Positions 46,001 to 59,000 of a stretch of DNA of 64,000 nt are shown here, piece after piece. The stretch covers positions 21,522,479 to 21,586,478 of the forward strand of contig NC_135243.1 of the NCBI RefSeq assembly GCF_947623445.1, written 5' to 3'. How positions within the stretch are numbered: the first letter of the stretch is position 1; each line of letters opens with the position of its first letter. The position numbers were made by a program, and so were the translations under genes. The notes beneath the pieces are model-generated. The model was not told the origin of the DNA. It saw only the letters and a list, made by a program, of their open reading frames with translations, and did no database searches. Source of the DNA: Clavelina lepadiformis (Eukaryota; Chordata; Ascidiacea; Aplousobranchia; Clavelinidae).

Positions 46001-49000
46001 TCAATCTTCATGTGTATCTTGTGGAAGTGCATAACATACTTTTTGGATAAACTTCGTAACATCAGCTGTAAAGTAATAACATATGCGTTAAAAATGGTAG
46101 ACAGTTGACAGGTAGAAAAGCAAATATTTTCATCTTTAACAAATGAAGTCAATTGCATCAAAAACTTATACAGTGCCGTGACAATTAAGCGAAAACAAAG
46201 TACACCTAAAAAACTAACTTCAATCCCACATCATGGACATTTATAAAATGGAAGGAAAACCACAGTAACTTACACTTAATTTTGTGCAGCCAATCTGGGT
46301 GTCGTTTCTCCCAATATACAAACAGAAAATAGACTGGGATGCCTGATAAGGTAATACCAGTACCAGTGAGGCATTCAATTGGTGATGATTTGAAAGACAA
46401 AACCAAAATAAAGATACAGACCAGGCAAAAAAAGATGGGTAGAAGGATATTGAGCTGGAAATATAAAAGGAAGTTATTTTAACAAAAGCAGCTTATATTA
46501 ATTAATACTTACGCTGTGGTATTATTAACAAAAGATCTATTCAATACAGGGATGTCCAACCTGCGGCCCGCCTGAAATTTTTGTGCGGCCCGCTAGTCAT
46601 TTTCACTCCAAAAGTATGTACTTCATGTACCCATTTTTCTTGAAATTTAATAGGTTTTGCGGCCCATTGAATTATTTCAAGTGACAATGCGGCCCACTAT
46701 AATAAAAGGTTGGACATCCCTGATTTAATACATTATTATGGAAATGTTAACATTACACTTTTTTATTTAGTTCAAACTGTTCTTGCAAAGCGAGTGACAT
46801 TGCAACAGGAATAATATTCCTTAAGTTTAATAAAACTAAAAACAACAAAATTTCAATCCTTGGCAAAAATTTTAAACTGTACAGAAATATTAGATACGCT
46901 TTTAGCTTTTATCATTGAACAAAAAACGACAGTACCTTGATGGGTCTCTTTAAGTCTGGATACTTGAACCTCCAATACACTTGCCCTGCGATAGCGACAC
47001 CGTACCACACCCAGTTGGCAAAACCTACGTAGTTAATGAGGGCGTACATGTCACTGGTTACAAGCATCAACAGACTGAGTGCTGACTGAAAAGAAAAGTT
47101 TGACAATTAGATTGAAAACATAGAAATAAAAAAACTAAATTTTAAAAACAATTCAACTTTGCCTTAAATTTCTTAAAACCCGAACTTAATAAAACAAAGC
47201 TGTAGTATCATGCAGGAGGGAAACTATGAAGCAAGAAAGTAATTATCATCATCTGTATGATTTATTCTAGTAACTTACCGTCACCAATAAAGCAGGGACT
47301 GGAGTGTAGTTATTTAAGTTGATTAAGGCCAGTGACTCCGGCATGTGTCCATGTCTGGCCCCGACAAAGAAGATTCTGAAATAAAAATCGATTTGTTTAA
47401 AGTTTCTGATTGCAAACAAATATAAATATTGATGTTTAACCAAATCTAAGCAGATTTCTTTATAAATATCAATCTATTACAACAGGTAATGTGTTGAAAT
47501 ATCAAACTGAAAATATTAAATTTTATTTTATTAAAAACAAAAGCGCTTCCAGCTATGAACTTAAATAACACACAACCAATTGCTCAGCACACAAACAGCC
47601 AGTCACGTACGCTCCACAATGAACGTAGGAAAACAACAACAAGATGAGAAGAAAGATTGAAAACAAGATCAAAAAGAAAGATTTGATTTAATATAAACCA
47701 AATACCGTCGAGAATAAGATTAATTACAGTGCTTTTAACTGGAATACACAATTACACCTTGACTAAAACTTTTACAACAAAAAAACATAAAATGGAAAAT
47801 GGGGAATATAAAAACCAACAAAGCTATAAACAAACGACAAAATTCCAAAAATACATCAAACATTATCACAAACAGGATATTTTCTTACAGGCAACTTAAT
47901 TAATAGGTGGTATATCAGCACAGTAAATACTATCAGTGTAAAATGGCTACAAGTGTGATGTTATCCCACAATCTTTTACTTTTGTCCTACTGCCGTAGGA
48001 CAAGACAATATACAAAAGCAACAGACTAGGCAAAAAAATAAAGTGAAAAAAGCAAATCTAACCAGGATGTGACAGATTTGTTTACACTGGTAAGTACCAC
48101 TTCAAACCTCTGGTCTCAAGTGATTGACATAAGTCTGTTGCTCACGTTTTAAAAACAATTCTTATGATTCAATTATAGCAGGATATGACAGTAGTGTGTA
48201 TTCATATTGATACACTATCTGGATGTTATTGTGTGCTATGTACATTAGCGTAAAATATGAGATTATCGAAATGAAGTCCACTTGATACGCACCTTGATGA
48301 GACAAGCAAGGAGCCGTTAACTCCACCAAACGTTGACAATGCCACGGAAATCGGAATCACCCACGCCATAACACCTAGGAGTCTGTTGCCCAGGGTCTGT
48401 AACATTCAGTTGAAAGATGAAAGCGATGAAGGGACTGCCATAAATCAATACTGATTGACTTATACGCTCTCATTATAAAATAAGAATGTGGAACTTTATA
48501 TGGACAAATAGTGGATGGACATACAATTGTCAGTATGAGTGGAGATAATGTCAAACGACAGTTATTTAACTGTTTGTTACACATCTATTTAAAGCTAAGA
48601 CAAAGCAGTGTTTCGTCAACCATCAGTCACGAACCAAATGTGAGGGTTCAGAACTACCCTACAAGTAGTGTTTAACTTATAACCAAGTACACACACTAAA
48701 AGTGCTGGATTTATGGACCAAAATCTCCTTTTTGCAAAGAAAATTTTAATCACAAACTATAAAAATACTCATGCAAAATGTTGCTCAAGACTAGAGCTTA
48801 CCAAGGTACCCGAGATTTGAAAACTAATTCTACACGCATGATGTCAGCATTTTGACTCGTATTTAACAACAAGGTAGCGCCGTTTTCTAAAAATATTCAG
48901 CAAAAAATGTAATACCCTTAGAAAGCGCAGAATTTATAGCCGTCAAAACACAAGACTCTTGTGGCTGTTTTTTATAATGACTATCGCGACCGACCGAGGT

Positions 49001-52000
49001 TTTTAGGCAACCATGTTCTGGCGGTGAACATTATATAAAATCTGGGGATTCCCCTTATCATCTCAGCCCCACCAGCAGTTCAAATTGTAAATGGGCAAGT
49101 ACAAATACATTTTAAGCCAGGCGTGTCCCAGGTATTTAACGTTAAAACCAAACTGCGTACACAGTCAAAATGAGAAGTGGTCAAATAATGTACAAATAGT
49201 GTTGATTACAATTGTCAATAAAGCTATGGAGAGAGCGAGTTGCTGAAATTGGGTCCCGAAATCACAATCTGTACGTTTGACATGCCTAATGTGGATTCCA
49301 TTCAACTGTATGTTTCACCAAACTGATAATTAATTTTGACTAAGTGCTAATTACATACTTTAGGCCACACTCATTTACCACTGCAACGGCGTTGGAAGCC
49401 AATAATTCCTCCGGGTTCATGGCGGCAAAGTAGGCAATGTTGGCGAGAAGATAAATGATGGTGACGATGGGCATAGAAATGAGAATTGCACGCGGTAAAT
49501 TTCTGAAATTAAAAACAGAAAACCATCGTTGAGTTTTAGCAAAAAGAAACTTGATAGTTACAATTGTTAGAAGTCCATTTAAGCATGACAGGAGTGAAAC
49601 CAATGCTAACAAATTATTTGCTAAGTCATTGTGTGAACTGGCCATGTACTAAATGTATCATGATGACCAAGCATATTATTTACACAATAGACGACATAAA
49701 ACATTTAAAGAATAGCATTGACTAGGGGCAGGTGTGTCTGTTGACACTACAAATTAACAATGACACAGCAAATACACCGAATACTGAATTAAGCTATAGT
49801 TGTGAATCTCTGATGAATAGATGGTTTCAAAAACATGACACTGTGTATTCTATTGCTATAATGTCAGCCTTGGACACCCGGAGTTAAAGCATCTTAATGT
49901 TCTGAAATAAAATCGCACATACTTGTATGGATTGATCATTTCTTCAGTTACAAAGTTCAAGTAATTCCTTCAAAAAATGTAAATAATTATTATACATGTG
50001 AGATGTGACCAAAATGTTTACATTATACTTGATTGCAAAGCACAGCAATAATCGTGATTGTTTACAGACCATTTTCTACAATTAGGTCACATCTTTAAGC
50101 AAGCAATTGGAACACTTACCATCCGGCATAAGCAAAGAAACCTTGGTAAGCAGCTGAGGCAATTTGAGAGAAATCCGCTGTTTTGCCGCCAACTGCGTCC
50201 ATTGACCTACCAACTTCAAGTGAAGTAGCATTGCCTGCAAAAGATTAGTGTTTTAGTATAAGGTAGTGTAATAGGCCTACTTATCTAATCACATAAAACA
50301 GTTATTTATAGATGTCATTGTACAGTAATACGTCATATAATGCTTGTCTGAAATATTAATAACTTTAATTTTTTGTTTGTAACCTCTTAGTAAATTATAA
50401 GTTCCTCAAACAGGCTACAGCTAACAGCTGCCATTTAATGTAATTAACAATACATGTATCAATATAAACAGGAAGGGACTGAGGGAGGGAAATGAACTGG
50501 TTCAAACCGGTTTCATTGTGAGTTCATACCTGCCTGACTGCCCAAACACACGATTGGCTTCACTTTAATGACTCAACATGAGAATATTTTACCAACAAAA
50601 ACAGCAAGATTAAGTTTGCTATAGTAAGGACAATGTAGACGTTCTTAAAATTCCAGCTTCATTACAAAGCAAAAAGTGATATTAAGATGGTTATTAAATT
50701 CACTTCAAAACACCAGTCATATGAATAATTTCTACACGAATGATTGCTGCTATAGAATTTTCTACTAATGAACAATAATCAAGTAGAAACCAAGGTATTC
50801 TGGTTTAAACCGGCTTGTTTGCGCGCTCTGATTTGCCTGACTGCCTGGACACACCTTCAGCATATCAAATGTAGCCAATGACCTGTAACATGAACTCTGT
50901 TCTAATCAGTCAAAAGATTCCACACCGTGACATGCTTGGCCATTGTTAACAGTAAAGGCAATAACAGAAAGATTTCACCAATAAGTAACAGGAATTTCAT
51001 AAATTTGTGTTAAAATGTTCGAAAGTCTGAGTAGCACCACCTTGTTTTTGTGGGATATTAAGCCTACATGGTTGTGAAATTTCCTACAAATCATATTATC
51101 AGCTTAGTGGGAGTAGTGTGTTGGATAAAATAGCTGCACCATCTCCCACAAACTACAATTCCCACCTCCCAGCTGGTTTTGAAGCCCAGCAACAATATCC
51201 CACCAAGGTCAGGGGAGACGAATCTATTTTCTAATTAAATTTTAACCTACTGAGCATTGTTTCTGCAACTGATACCTACATTATTCTTTACATAAGGAAT
51301 GCTCATATTATATCATACATAGAGAATGCTGTGTAGAATTCTATGTCACATTGTAAGCTATGCCAGCAGAAATTTTACCTTTAAATATCTCCACAAAGCC
51401 GGCAATAATAATGACCACGAGAGCAAGAAGTTTTGCAGCAGTGAACAAATCCTGCACCGTTGTAGCCCACTTTACACTTTTGCAATTGACCCACGTGAGA
51501 ATAACTGCGAGAGAAGCGGAGTTACTATCGGTCAATGTCAAAAACAGTTACTAACAAGTTAAAATGATTACATTAATGTAGGAGCTTTCTCAACACAAAA
51601 CCCAATCTGTACATAAGCTTATAATACACACTTTGTACAAATAAAGTAAAACCAAATGCGATAGATTAGCGCAATAGTAATTATACACGTCATAAATTAC
51701 TTTAAATTTAAGTTGTATAAAGCAAAACCTATGATTAAAAACAGATTTGAGGTATATATATAATTGTGTTAGAAAAGCAATTATAAAAGGATTTAATTTA
51801 ATAAAAAGTAATAAAATTTAAGCACACTGATATGTGGTGTTGTAGTGGAAACTTTAGCAAAAGCAATTTTATGTTTGCGTTTGTCTGTGAGATTTTTTAC
51901 GTATCTGTCAAGACAAGGTCAATGCCGGTTTATTTTTAAAACTTGCCTGAAGCTACATGTGCTAGCCGGTATTCACCACAACTTACAGTTGAGTCATACT

Positions 52001-53969
52001 GTACAGTATGTGCGTAATACGTCATTGGTTTTAATACGACAGCCTCACTGATTGGTCTACTTATAGGAGAATGCTGTTGTGCGGAAGGTGACTAAACTTC
52101 GCAGTTGAAAAACAAAACTGCTCAAATTTGGCAGCAGCACGATACAAATATTAAGTCCTTATGTTATCATGTAAAGATAATGCCTGGCTGGTCTAAAGTG
52201 GTCTTACCGATACAGACCGCTGCAAGAAGACGAACTGCAACATCTGGTGAAAGACATGTTTCAAAGAAAGGAAAAGTGATGTAGTTTGCAAATGTTAGTG
52301 CTATGATGGCTTGGTTGGTAGGATATATAATCAACACAGCAATCCATAACCTAACAATGACAACAACTTCCTTTAAAATTCTGTAAAATCTTTTGTTATT
52401 GTGTAATAAATTAAGTGCAATACGGTAAACAATTCACAGAATTTATATACGAAACAACAGCTTAATTTATAAACGTAAGAACACAGCAAACATATATCAA
52501 AAAGAATTTCACTACAAGCCAGTAAACAATAGTATTAAAACTTTTTATTTAGATAGAAAATGCTTAATACCTTAAAAATGCCAACAGAGATCCAAATATT
52601 TTCAAAATGTAAGCATAGTCACCGCCAGATTCAAGAATAGTGGTCCCTAGTTCTGCATAACAAAGCGCGCCAATCGTTGAAAAAATACCACACAGTGCCC
52701 AGACGATAAGTGCCATTCCTGCTGACCCAGTATTTTCAAGGACACCCTTCGGTGAAACAAAGATTCCAGAGCCGATAATATTTCCTGTATAACAAAGACA
52801 CCTGTAGTACGACCAAATAAAGCACATAAACTGTTATAAAACTGGTGACAATTCTTACTTAAAAGTGCTATATACACAAATTTTAAACGTAGCGAAAGTA
52901 GTCTTAAGCTAATTGCTGGGTAATTCCAAGCAAATTATACATTGAACTAAAATCTCAATTTAAAATTAATTTTATGCAGAGGGGAAGTTTAAGATTTTGT
53001 AAATCCACAAATTAGGTAGCATTAGTGATGTCATGTGTGCTGTTCAACAGACTTGTTTAGCTTGAACAAACAAAACAACAAGAAGTTACACATGCTTTGA
53101 AAGTGGTTAAATATGATATAATAGTAAATAAATAGAAGTAATCTAAGCCAAACAAAAACTTTCAGAAAAACAAACGATCCAAGAAAAAACTCTTATTAAC
53201 AAATATTTGATCTAGTATATATATAAGTGCACAACCAAAGGATGTGTTTGTAGACTAAACCCCACCTACTAAAATTGTGACGTCATCTGGTTGTACACTT
53301 GTATACTAAACCCCACATGTCATTGTCATATAATCTCAAGCTTAATGCTTACAAGAGTAAATAGATACCTACCGACAATAATACCAACACCATTCACTAC
53401 GGTAATAGTACGCTGAAGCTTGAAGCTTTCCGCACTTTCTTCAACGCCATGAAGTTCCTGTAAAAGTATATTTTTGTTAAAATTGCTAATCATTCATAGT
53501 AGAAGTGTGGCAGCTGCACGCACGAGATTCATCAACGTGCACAAAAATTTTTTGTGGTATTATACAAGAGCTCAACCACAGGTTGCTTATGTATACTAGA
53601 CCCCAGCTACTGAAATTGTGACCTCATCTGGTTGGGCACTTGTTTTCTAGACCCAAATTTTTTATCTTCACGCCGATTTATCATAAACAAAGAAAAGCTG
53701 GTTCTTTGAAAGTCACTTTATAATAAAAAAAAAACAACAATTGAGGCTTAAGTGCACGTCATCACCCCCAAATTCGCATCTTTGCACGCACAATTCCTCG
53801 TCGAAAACCGATGTATTACCAGTAGGGTTTCTAGCATAGTCTAAAACTAAATATTGAGTCCAGAATTAAATCTTACATATTTTTCCTTTTCTTCATATGT
53901 TTTCAACGGTTTTAATTCCACAGCTTTTCCATTCTTTCTAACGATGTGGTTATTCTCAAGATCCGACAT
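46001..53969 (-). CDS. SLC7A5/8: L-type amino acid transporter light chain (SLC7A5/SLC7A8-like)
   Basis: Thirteen exons in consistent phase: 53969-53877, 53457-53373, 52784-52571, 52350-52208, 51504-51379, 50234-50120, 49967-49923, 49502-49379, 48396-48293, 47375-47279, 47085-46936, 46454-46274 and 46065-46001, giving 513 residues (human LAT1 has 507). Twelve membrane segments fit. Signatures: the substrate-binding motif [18 protein letters not shown] (GSG at 64-66), [12 protein letters not shown], Cys163 in FFETCLSP at the place of the LAT1 cysteine that bonds to the 4F2hc heavy chain (SLC3A2), [48 protein letters not shown] and the terminal KVCYALPQD (LAT1 has KLMQVVPQE). Known role: sodium-independent exchange of large neutral amino acids at the plasma membrane. 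Introns hold a small hAT element and a two-copy repeat. Confidence 0.94.
46547..46722. mobile_element. hAT-like MITE in an SLC7A intron
   Basis: Inverted ends CAGGGATGTCCAACCT and AGGTTGGACATCCCTG; flanking 8-bp duplication ATTCAATA / ATTTAATA with one mismatch. 176 bases, with repeated GCGGCCC motifs. It lies in the intron between exons 11 and 12 and resembles the element at 54807. Confidence 0.88.
53229..53315. repeat. Two-copy intronic repeat, copy 1
   Basis: About 87 bases sharing GTGACGTCATCTGGTTG and two TACTAAACCCCA-type blocks with 53570-53655. The CGTCATCTGG core and ACTAAACCCC blocks occur in the same order. Function unknown. Confidence 0.65.
53570..53655. repeat. Two-copy intronic repeat, copy 2
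   Basis: Diverged partner of 53229-53315 (GTGACCTCATCTGGTTG, TACTAGACCCCA), in the same orientation, in the first intron of the SLC7A gene; the other copy is in the second. May be a dispersed repeat family seen elsewhere in the genome. Confidence 0.65.
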
Positions 53970-54806
53970 TTTGCTTGCAACTGATCTTCGATTCTTGATG
54001 CCAGATATCGATCGAAATTATTCCAGAAAAATTATGTGTAGGCTATAAAAATTATTTGTTTACAGCACGCAGCACCACAATCCTTATCCACAACCTAAAA
54101 CCAATTTAATGGCACGGTTTACGTCTTAAGCATGTTTATAGGTAAAGAAGTTAAACAACACATATCCACCAGCCTGACAAACGCAACATTACAAAACTCA
54201 ACGGTTGGTAGGTTACTCGGTTTACTATGAGAACGGATGGCACCACGCGTACACGTTTGCTTTTTTTTCTTTTTTCATTCATGAAATGTTGCGTCAGCTG
54301 AATTTAATAGTTTGCCAACTGTGCAAACATTGTGGTTTCTACAACAAATGATTTCAGTTTACTTTCGCACTGTAAAAATATTTATCTAAAAACGTATACA
54401 CCAAACAGAAAGTGTATGAAATACGTGCGACGTATCGGCTAGCCCGAAAATAATCATGTCTTAAAAATTATCTTAAAAGGGGCTTCACCGGAGATTGTCT
54501 GTGATAGTTTGCGATGAACGTTTTGTTGTGTGTAGACTATGGTCCACCCCAAAATTAATGGAAAAACACAAAAAAAATATTAACTTTGTTTTCTATTGAC
54601 TTTAGTTCACCCCAGACTCCATATGAACAGACCTAGCCTACCAACCAAACTGAAAAAGTAAGTGAAAAGCAAATATATGATTATGTAAGACTGTAAGTTA
54701 ATGCGTTTTAAGGCCGCATTATTCAACGTTTATTCCAGGATGCCCCTTTGGATGAATACTGCCTTAGTTTCTGTTTTAGTTTTTCTGGTTTCGAAATCAT
54801 CTAGGC

Positions 54807-55223
54807 CAGGGGTGTCCAACCTTTTTGGCCAAAGGGCCACATGCGATTTGCGAATGATTGCGCGGGCCACTTGAGTGTTTAATGCTAATTTCTAATTAAA
54901 ACCCTCACACCAAAATTCTAACCTTACAAGAAATAAATTGTGATGCAATAAAATTAACTTGAACAGTTGTGCATCCCTGCACTAGAGACTATAGTACAAT
55001 ATATTATCTATCTATTGATTTCTTATCTATTATCTCTACTATCTATTGCTCTATTTTATAGAGCAATAGACAAAGAAAGCCTACAATAAATGCCAATTTC
55101 TCGAAATGTAAGTTCGCCATAAATTACATAGGCGATTCAGTTGATAAGTCATTTCGAAAATAACCGCGCGGGCCACTCAGAACCTTCCCACGGGTCAAAT
55201 GTGGCCCGCGTTGGACACCCCTG
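54807..55223. mobile_element. hAT-like MITE between SLC7A and CTIF
   Basis: Inverted ends CAGGGGTGTCCAACC and GGTTGGACACCCCTG; flanking 8 bp ATCTAGGC / ATCTAGGT with one mismatch. Contains GCGGGCCACT on both sides and a TATC-rich centre near 55000-55070. 417 bases, no coding capacity. Confidence 0.9.
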
Positions 55224-56059
55224 ATCTAGGTTAGTAGGCTAATCCACAGTGGAAGTTTTGTCTACTGTCAGACAGAAGCACAGAAATCTTCTCACAGAAG
55301 CTACCCCCTTTGGGGTCACCATCAAATTTTAGCTTCGATCTAAAAACACATCGACCACCTTAAAGCAGCGGTTACGATAAGACCTGTCTGATATGTTTGG
55401 GCTCGTGTTGCAATGTCAGTTTTTTATTTGTTTGACGCAGCTATTTTTGGCTCCAAAATGTCCCGCTCTAGTAAGTTATGTGCCGAGCTCCGTGGAATTC
55501 GTCTTCTTTAGTGACCGACGTAAGGTGATTACGTCAACAAATTGACATTTTGGTCATGCAGATGTCGATCAATTTGAGCGGGAAACACACCGTTTTGAAA
55601 AGGTTTGGTTTTAATTAATTTAATATATTTCTTTCGCAAACATAAAATTAATGATCGTCAGTCGAGCGATATCTGCCATTGCTAGTAAGACGCACGAATG
55701 GCACCATCGTATGAAAAAGATTGTTAATAAGAAGCAACGCAAGCGAGGAAAACAATAAAACACAGGCACTTTAAAATTATAAATTGTAAGGGTTGCCCAC
55801 ACGTAGCATAGCAAGCAGTGTAAATAAATGGTCAACAAGATGAAAAAACACAATAAATAATAACGAAAATACACCACGATTAACATAAAGTTATAGCATA
55901 TTCAATAATAATCGTGTAACGGAAGTTTGATAGAAATCCATTGCAGAAATTGTCAAACCGCAAACCTTCTGGTACAAAATAACTGGCTTAAAATTAATTA
56001 TTAAGCAAATCATTCGTCTTAAAAGCGAAAGACGGCCCAGTTGCAATGACTGGACATTT
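55224..56059. other. Probable 3' UTR and downstream flank of CTIF
   Basis: No supported exon. A hydrophobic minus-strand open frame at 55620-55886 lies just past the CTIF stop, but it has no splice support and looks like untranslated sequence. Confidence 0.45.
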
Positions 56060-59000
56060 TTACGTATCGGTGACTCCATTTCTGTTCCATTTGCACGCGT
56101 AGTGTTCGACACAACTAAGTAGAACTCGTTTGACGGAGGCGGTTTTGGAAATCACCAACCGATCACGGATCTCTCCCATGAGTTCATTCATCCGTTGAGG
56201 ACTTTCTGCTTCCAGGGACGGTCCCACACTTAAGAACTTGAAATGCCAAAAACAGTTCATTTAAAGTTCGTTTTTTGTACATTTTTTTGGTTTTGATGAA
56301 AAATTTTAAACTTGACATTGTACCCTTATCTTACCAATCTTCCAAAGCATTCAATGTGTTCTTGGTCTATCTTATCACCGGTCAAAATCTTTAAACACAA
56401 AAAACTAGCCAGTAATGACATAATATTTGAATTTGACAGAAAGTTTCAAATTATCAGAAACAGCACGATGGTTTTGAAAATTGCTTTAGTTAACTCAAAA
56501 TTTCTGAGAAGTCAAAGTTAAACTGGCAAAATGCCTACTCGAAGTATTATATCAATATAATTTGGGGCATACACCATATAAAAAGATTTCCAAATAAAGT
56601 CTGAAACAACTGCAATGATTCACCTGAAACAAACAGCTAAAAACGGGTGAAATGAGAACAACCAGTTTTTCCCTCGTTGAAGTTCGAACGTTCAAAAAAA
56701 TCTCGACTAAAAATGCTGCGAAACCATACCATCGGCGATCTGATCGGAATGAAGCAGAATATAGTTGTTCACGATTTTTAAAGTGGCCCTGAAAGATAAT
56801 TTTTATTGCATTTTCGAGGGGTCTTTCTTCTGTCGTAGTGTGTACTTCTAGAAAAAGAAACGCTTCCAAATGCTTAACTGCAAGTTTTTAAAAATTTGAT
56901 GCAGACTTTTTAAACTTATGTGCATTTAATTGCCAACATGGCTGAAATTGGAACTCTATTCCTAGTTCATTACTGAGACATGGACAAACTTAGATGGAGA
57001 TAAAAATCAAAGAGAAAATGCATTCATTTTTAACAAGGATCACGTTAAGAATGAAATTAAACCCAACTTTATCCAATAAACAAAATTTCATATGATTCTT
57101 GATATCAGTTAACCATCTTATCACTGGCACTGTCATTAACAACAGCTGCTGTTAATAAAAAGCTACGTCAACATCAAAGTTTTAATAACGGCTTAGATTG
57201 TGACATATTAAACATTTAGTGTGGTAGATGTATCATAAAGCAACATGTCTACCACACATTCGCAAATAAAACACAATAACAGATGAGTATTTTGTCCTAA
57301 CCTGCATAACGTTCAGAACCACGGTTCGAAATTTTGTTCCTTGCACCATCATCCAAGCCATGCGGTCGCATAATATCGACGCATTTTTAGCAAACTTCGG
57401 GTTCTTCAAAGCTTTATTACATAGGATGTCTGTATGGAAGGTTGAAGAACATAATGCGATGAGTCATTTTCATGCTTTACTTCACACGATGTATTCAAAG
57501 TAAGTACATATAATCATCCTGGAAGATTGAAATTTCAAAATTTTGGATAACCCAAAGTACAGTAATTTAGTGGGTTAGGTTTCGCTTCAGCTTAACAATC
57601 TTGCAATGAGCATTAATTAGTATAGTAGTTTGTGAAGAACATCATTGGCCGAACTAGGATCTTTGCAGGATTTAAATTTGATGATGTCACTAGTTCAATT
57701 CTGCTACTCAGACCAAATACAACTACTATAGCTAGCATTTGTTATACCTGCAACTTCTCGCATCTTTGACTCGGTTGTTGCAAACGCTTGCGTCATTTCG
57801 ATGAATTTTGTCAGGTCAGCTTCGGAGTCTGTGATCTGCAATCGGTGAATTTCTTGCCCGACGGAATCACTGCTGTGTTTCTAAAAATAGAAGTTTTTAT
57901 TGACGTGTCCTAATCATAAAAATCATCATAAATCATTTGAATAATGTTAAGTTATTCTAAAAGAACAGATATAACACTGGATCTATTGTTTTAGGGTTAA
58001 ATCAAAATAAAATAACGATGTTTTCCCTCAACCCACTATATGCTCTACAAAGGGCCGTGGGACAGAAGCTCCCTAAACAGTTTGGTGGTTTTCACCACGT
58101 CTGCCAGTTGGGTTTAACTGTTTTTCATAGAGCAAACTGCAAAAATTTATCACTGATTTTAAAAAAGGTCAAAAGATTAAGCGTAATTAACTTAACCACT
58201 TCACCGTGAAACACCTTCATAAAAAAAGTAAATCCACATTCGTAAGTAACACTAAATGAATCATGTGAATGACGACCTTTCCATCTTCAATCCATGCATG
58301 AACTTTGGATTTACTCTTTTCAGCAACTTTTCTCTTCTCATCGGTTCGCTCATAATCGTGTTTTGTTTGGTCTTTGTCATCACTCTGCACACAAATATAA
58401 AAATATAACACTTGCACGAATATAAGTAACTATGATGGTACCGCACAGTTGTTGTAATGGCTGTGGACACGGCGTAAATAACCCCGCTCAAGTTACTTTA
58501 GTTTCTCTTGAGAAGTGCATGTAAAGAAAATGCAGTTTTAAAGTAACATTTAGTTTCGTTTTGCGATGATTGAACTGCAAAGTGAAATACGACCTGCAAC
58601 CATGTGGCAAGCCACTGCAGTTGGAAATAAGAACAGGATATTAGGATTAAATTTGAAGCATTTTAAACAAACCAATTGATTAAGAGGAACGAAATGGCAT
58701 ATGGACTAAAGCTGCATGTTAAGCTTATGCATTATACATAACCATTTAAGTTACTTATATTGCTTGAAACAAAAACAGGTTTCGCATTCTTTTGCTCTTG
58801 ACAATGCCCTTTAAAATCCGCACGGGCATTGATTGTTTCTTAATTAGTGCCTTGCAGTAAAAAAGAATAAGTCTATGTTAATATGAAGCGAATATTACAG
58901 TGAATATTCTCCTAAATTCAAGAGTGTAGTGTTGGGAGTTACAACTCATACCTAGAACAAATATATAAAAGAGTCATGCTGTAAAAATGTTTTCTATTGT

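Noticed and set aside
55620-55886. 88-codon hydrophobic minus-strand open frame, suggestive of a small membrane protein
   Set aside because: Sits right after the CTIF stop, composition follows the AT-rich base content, and no signal or homologous pattern is recognisable.
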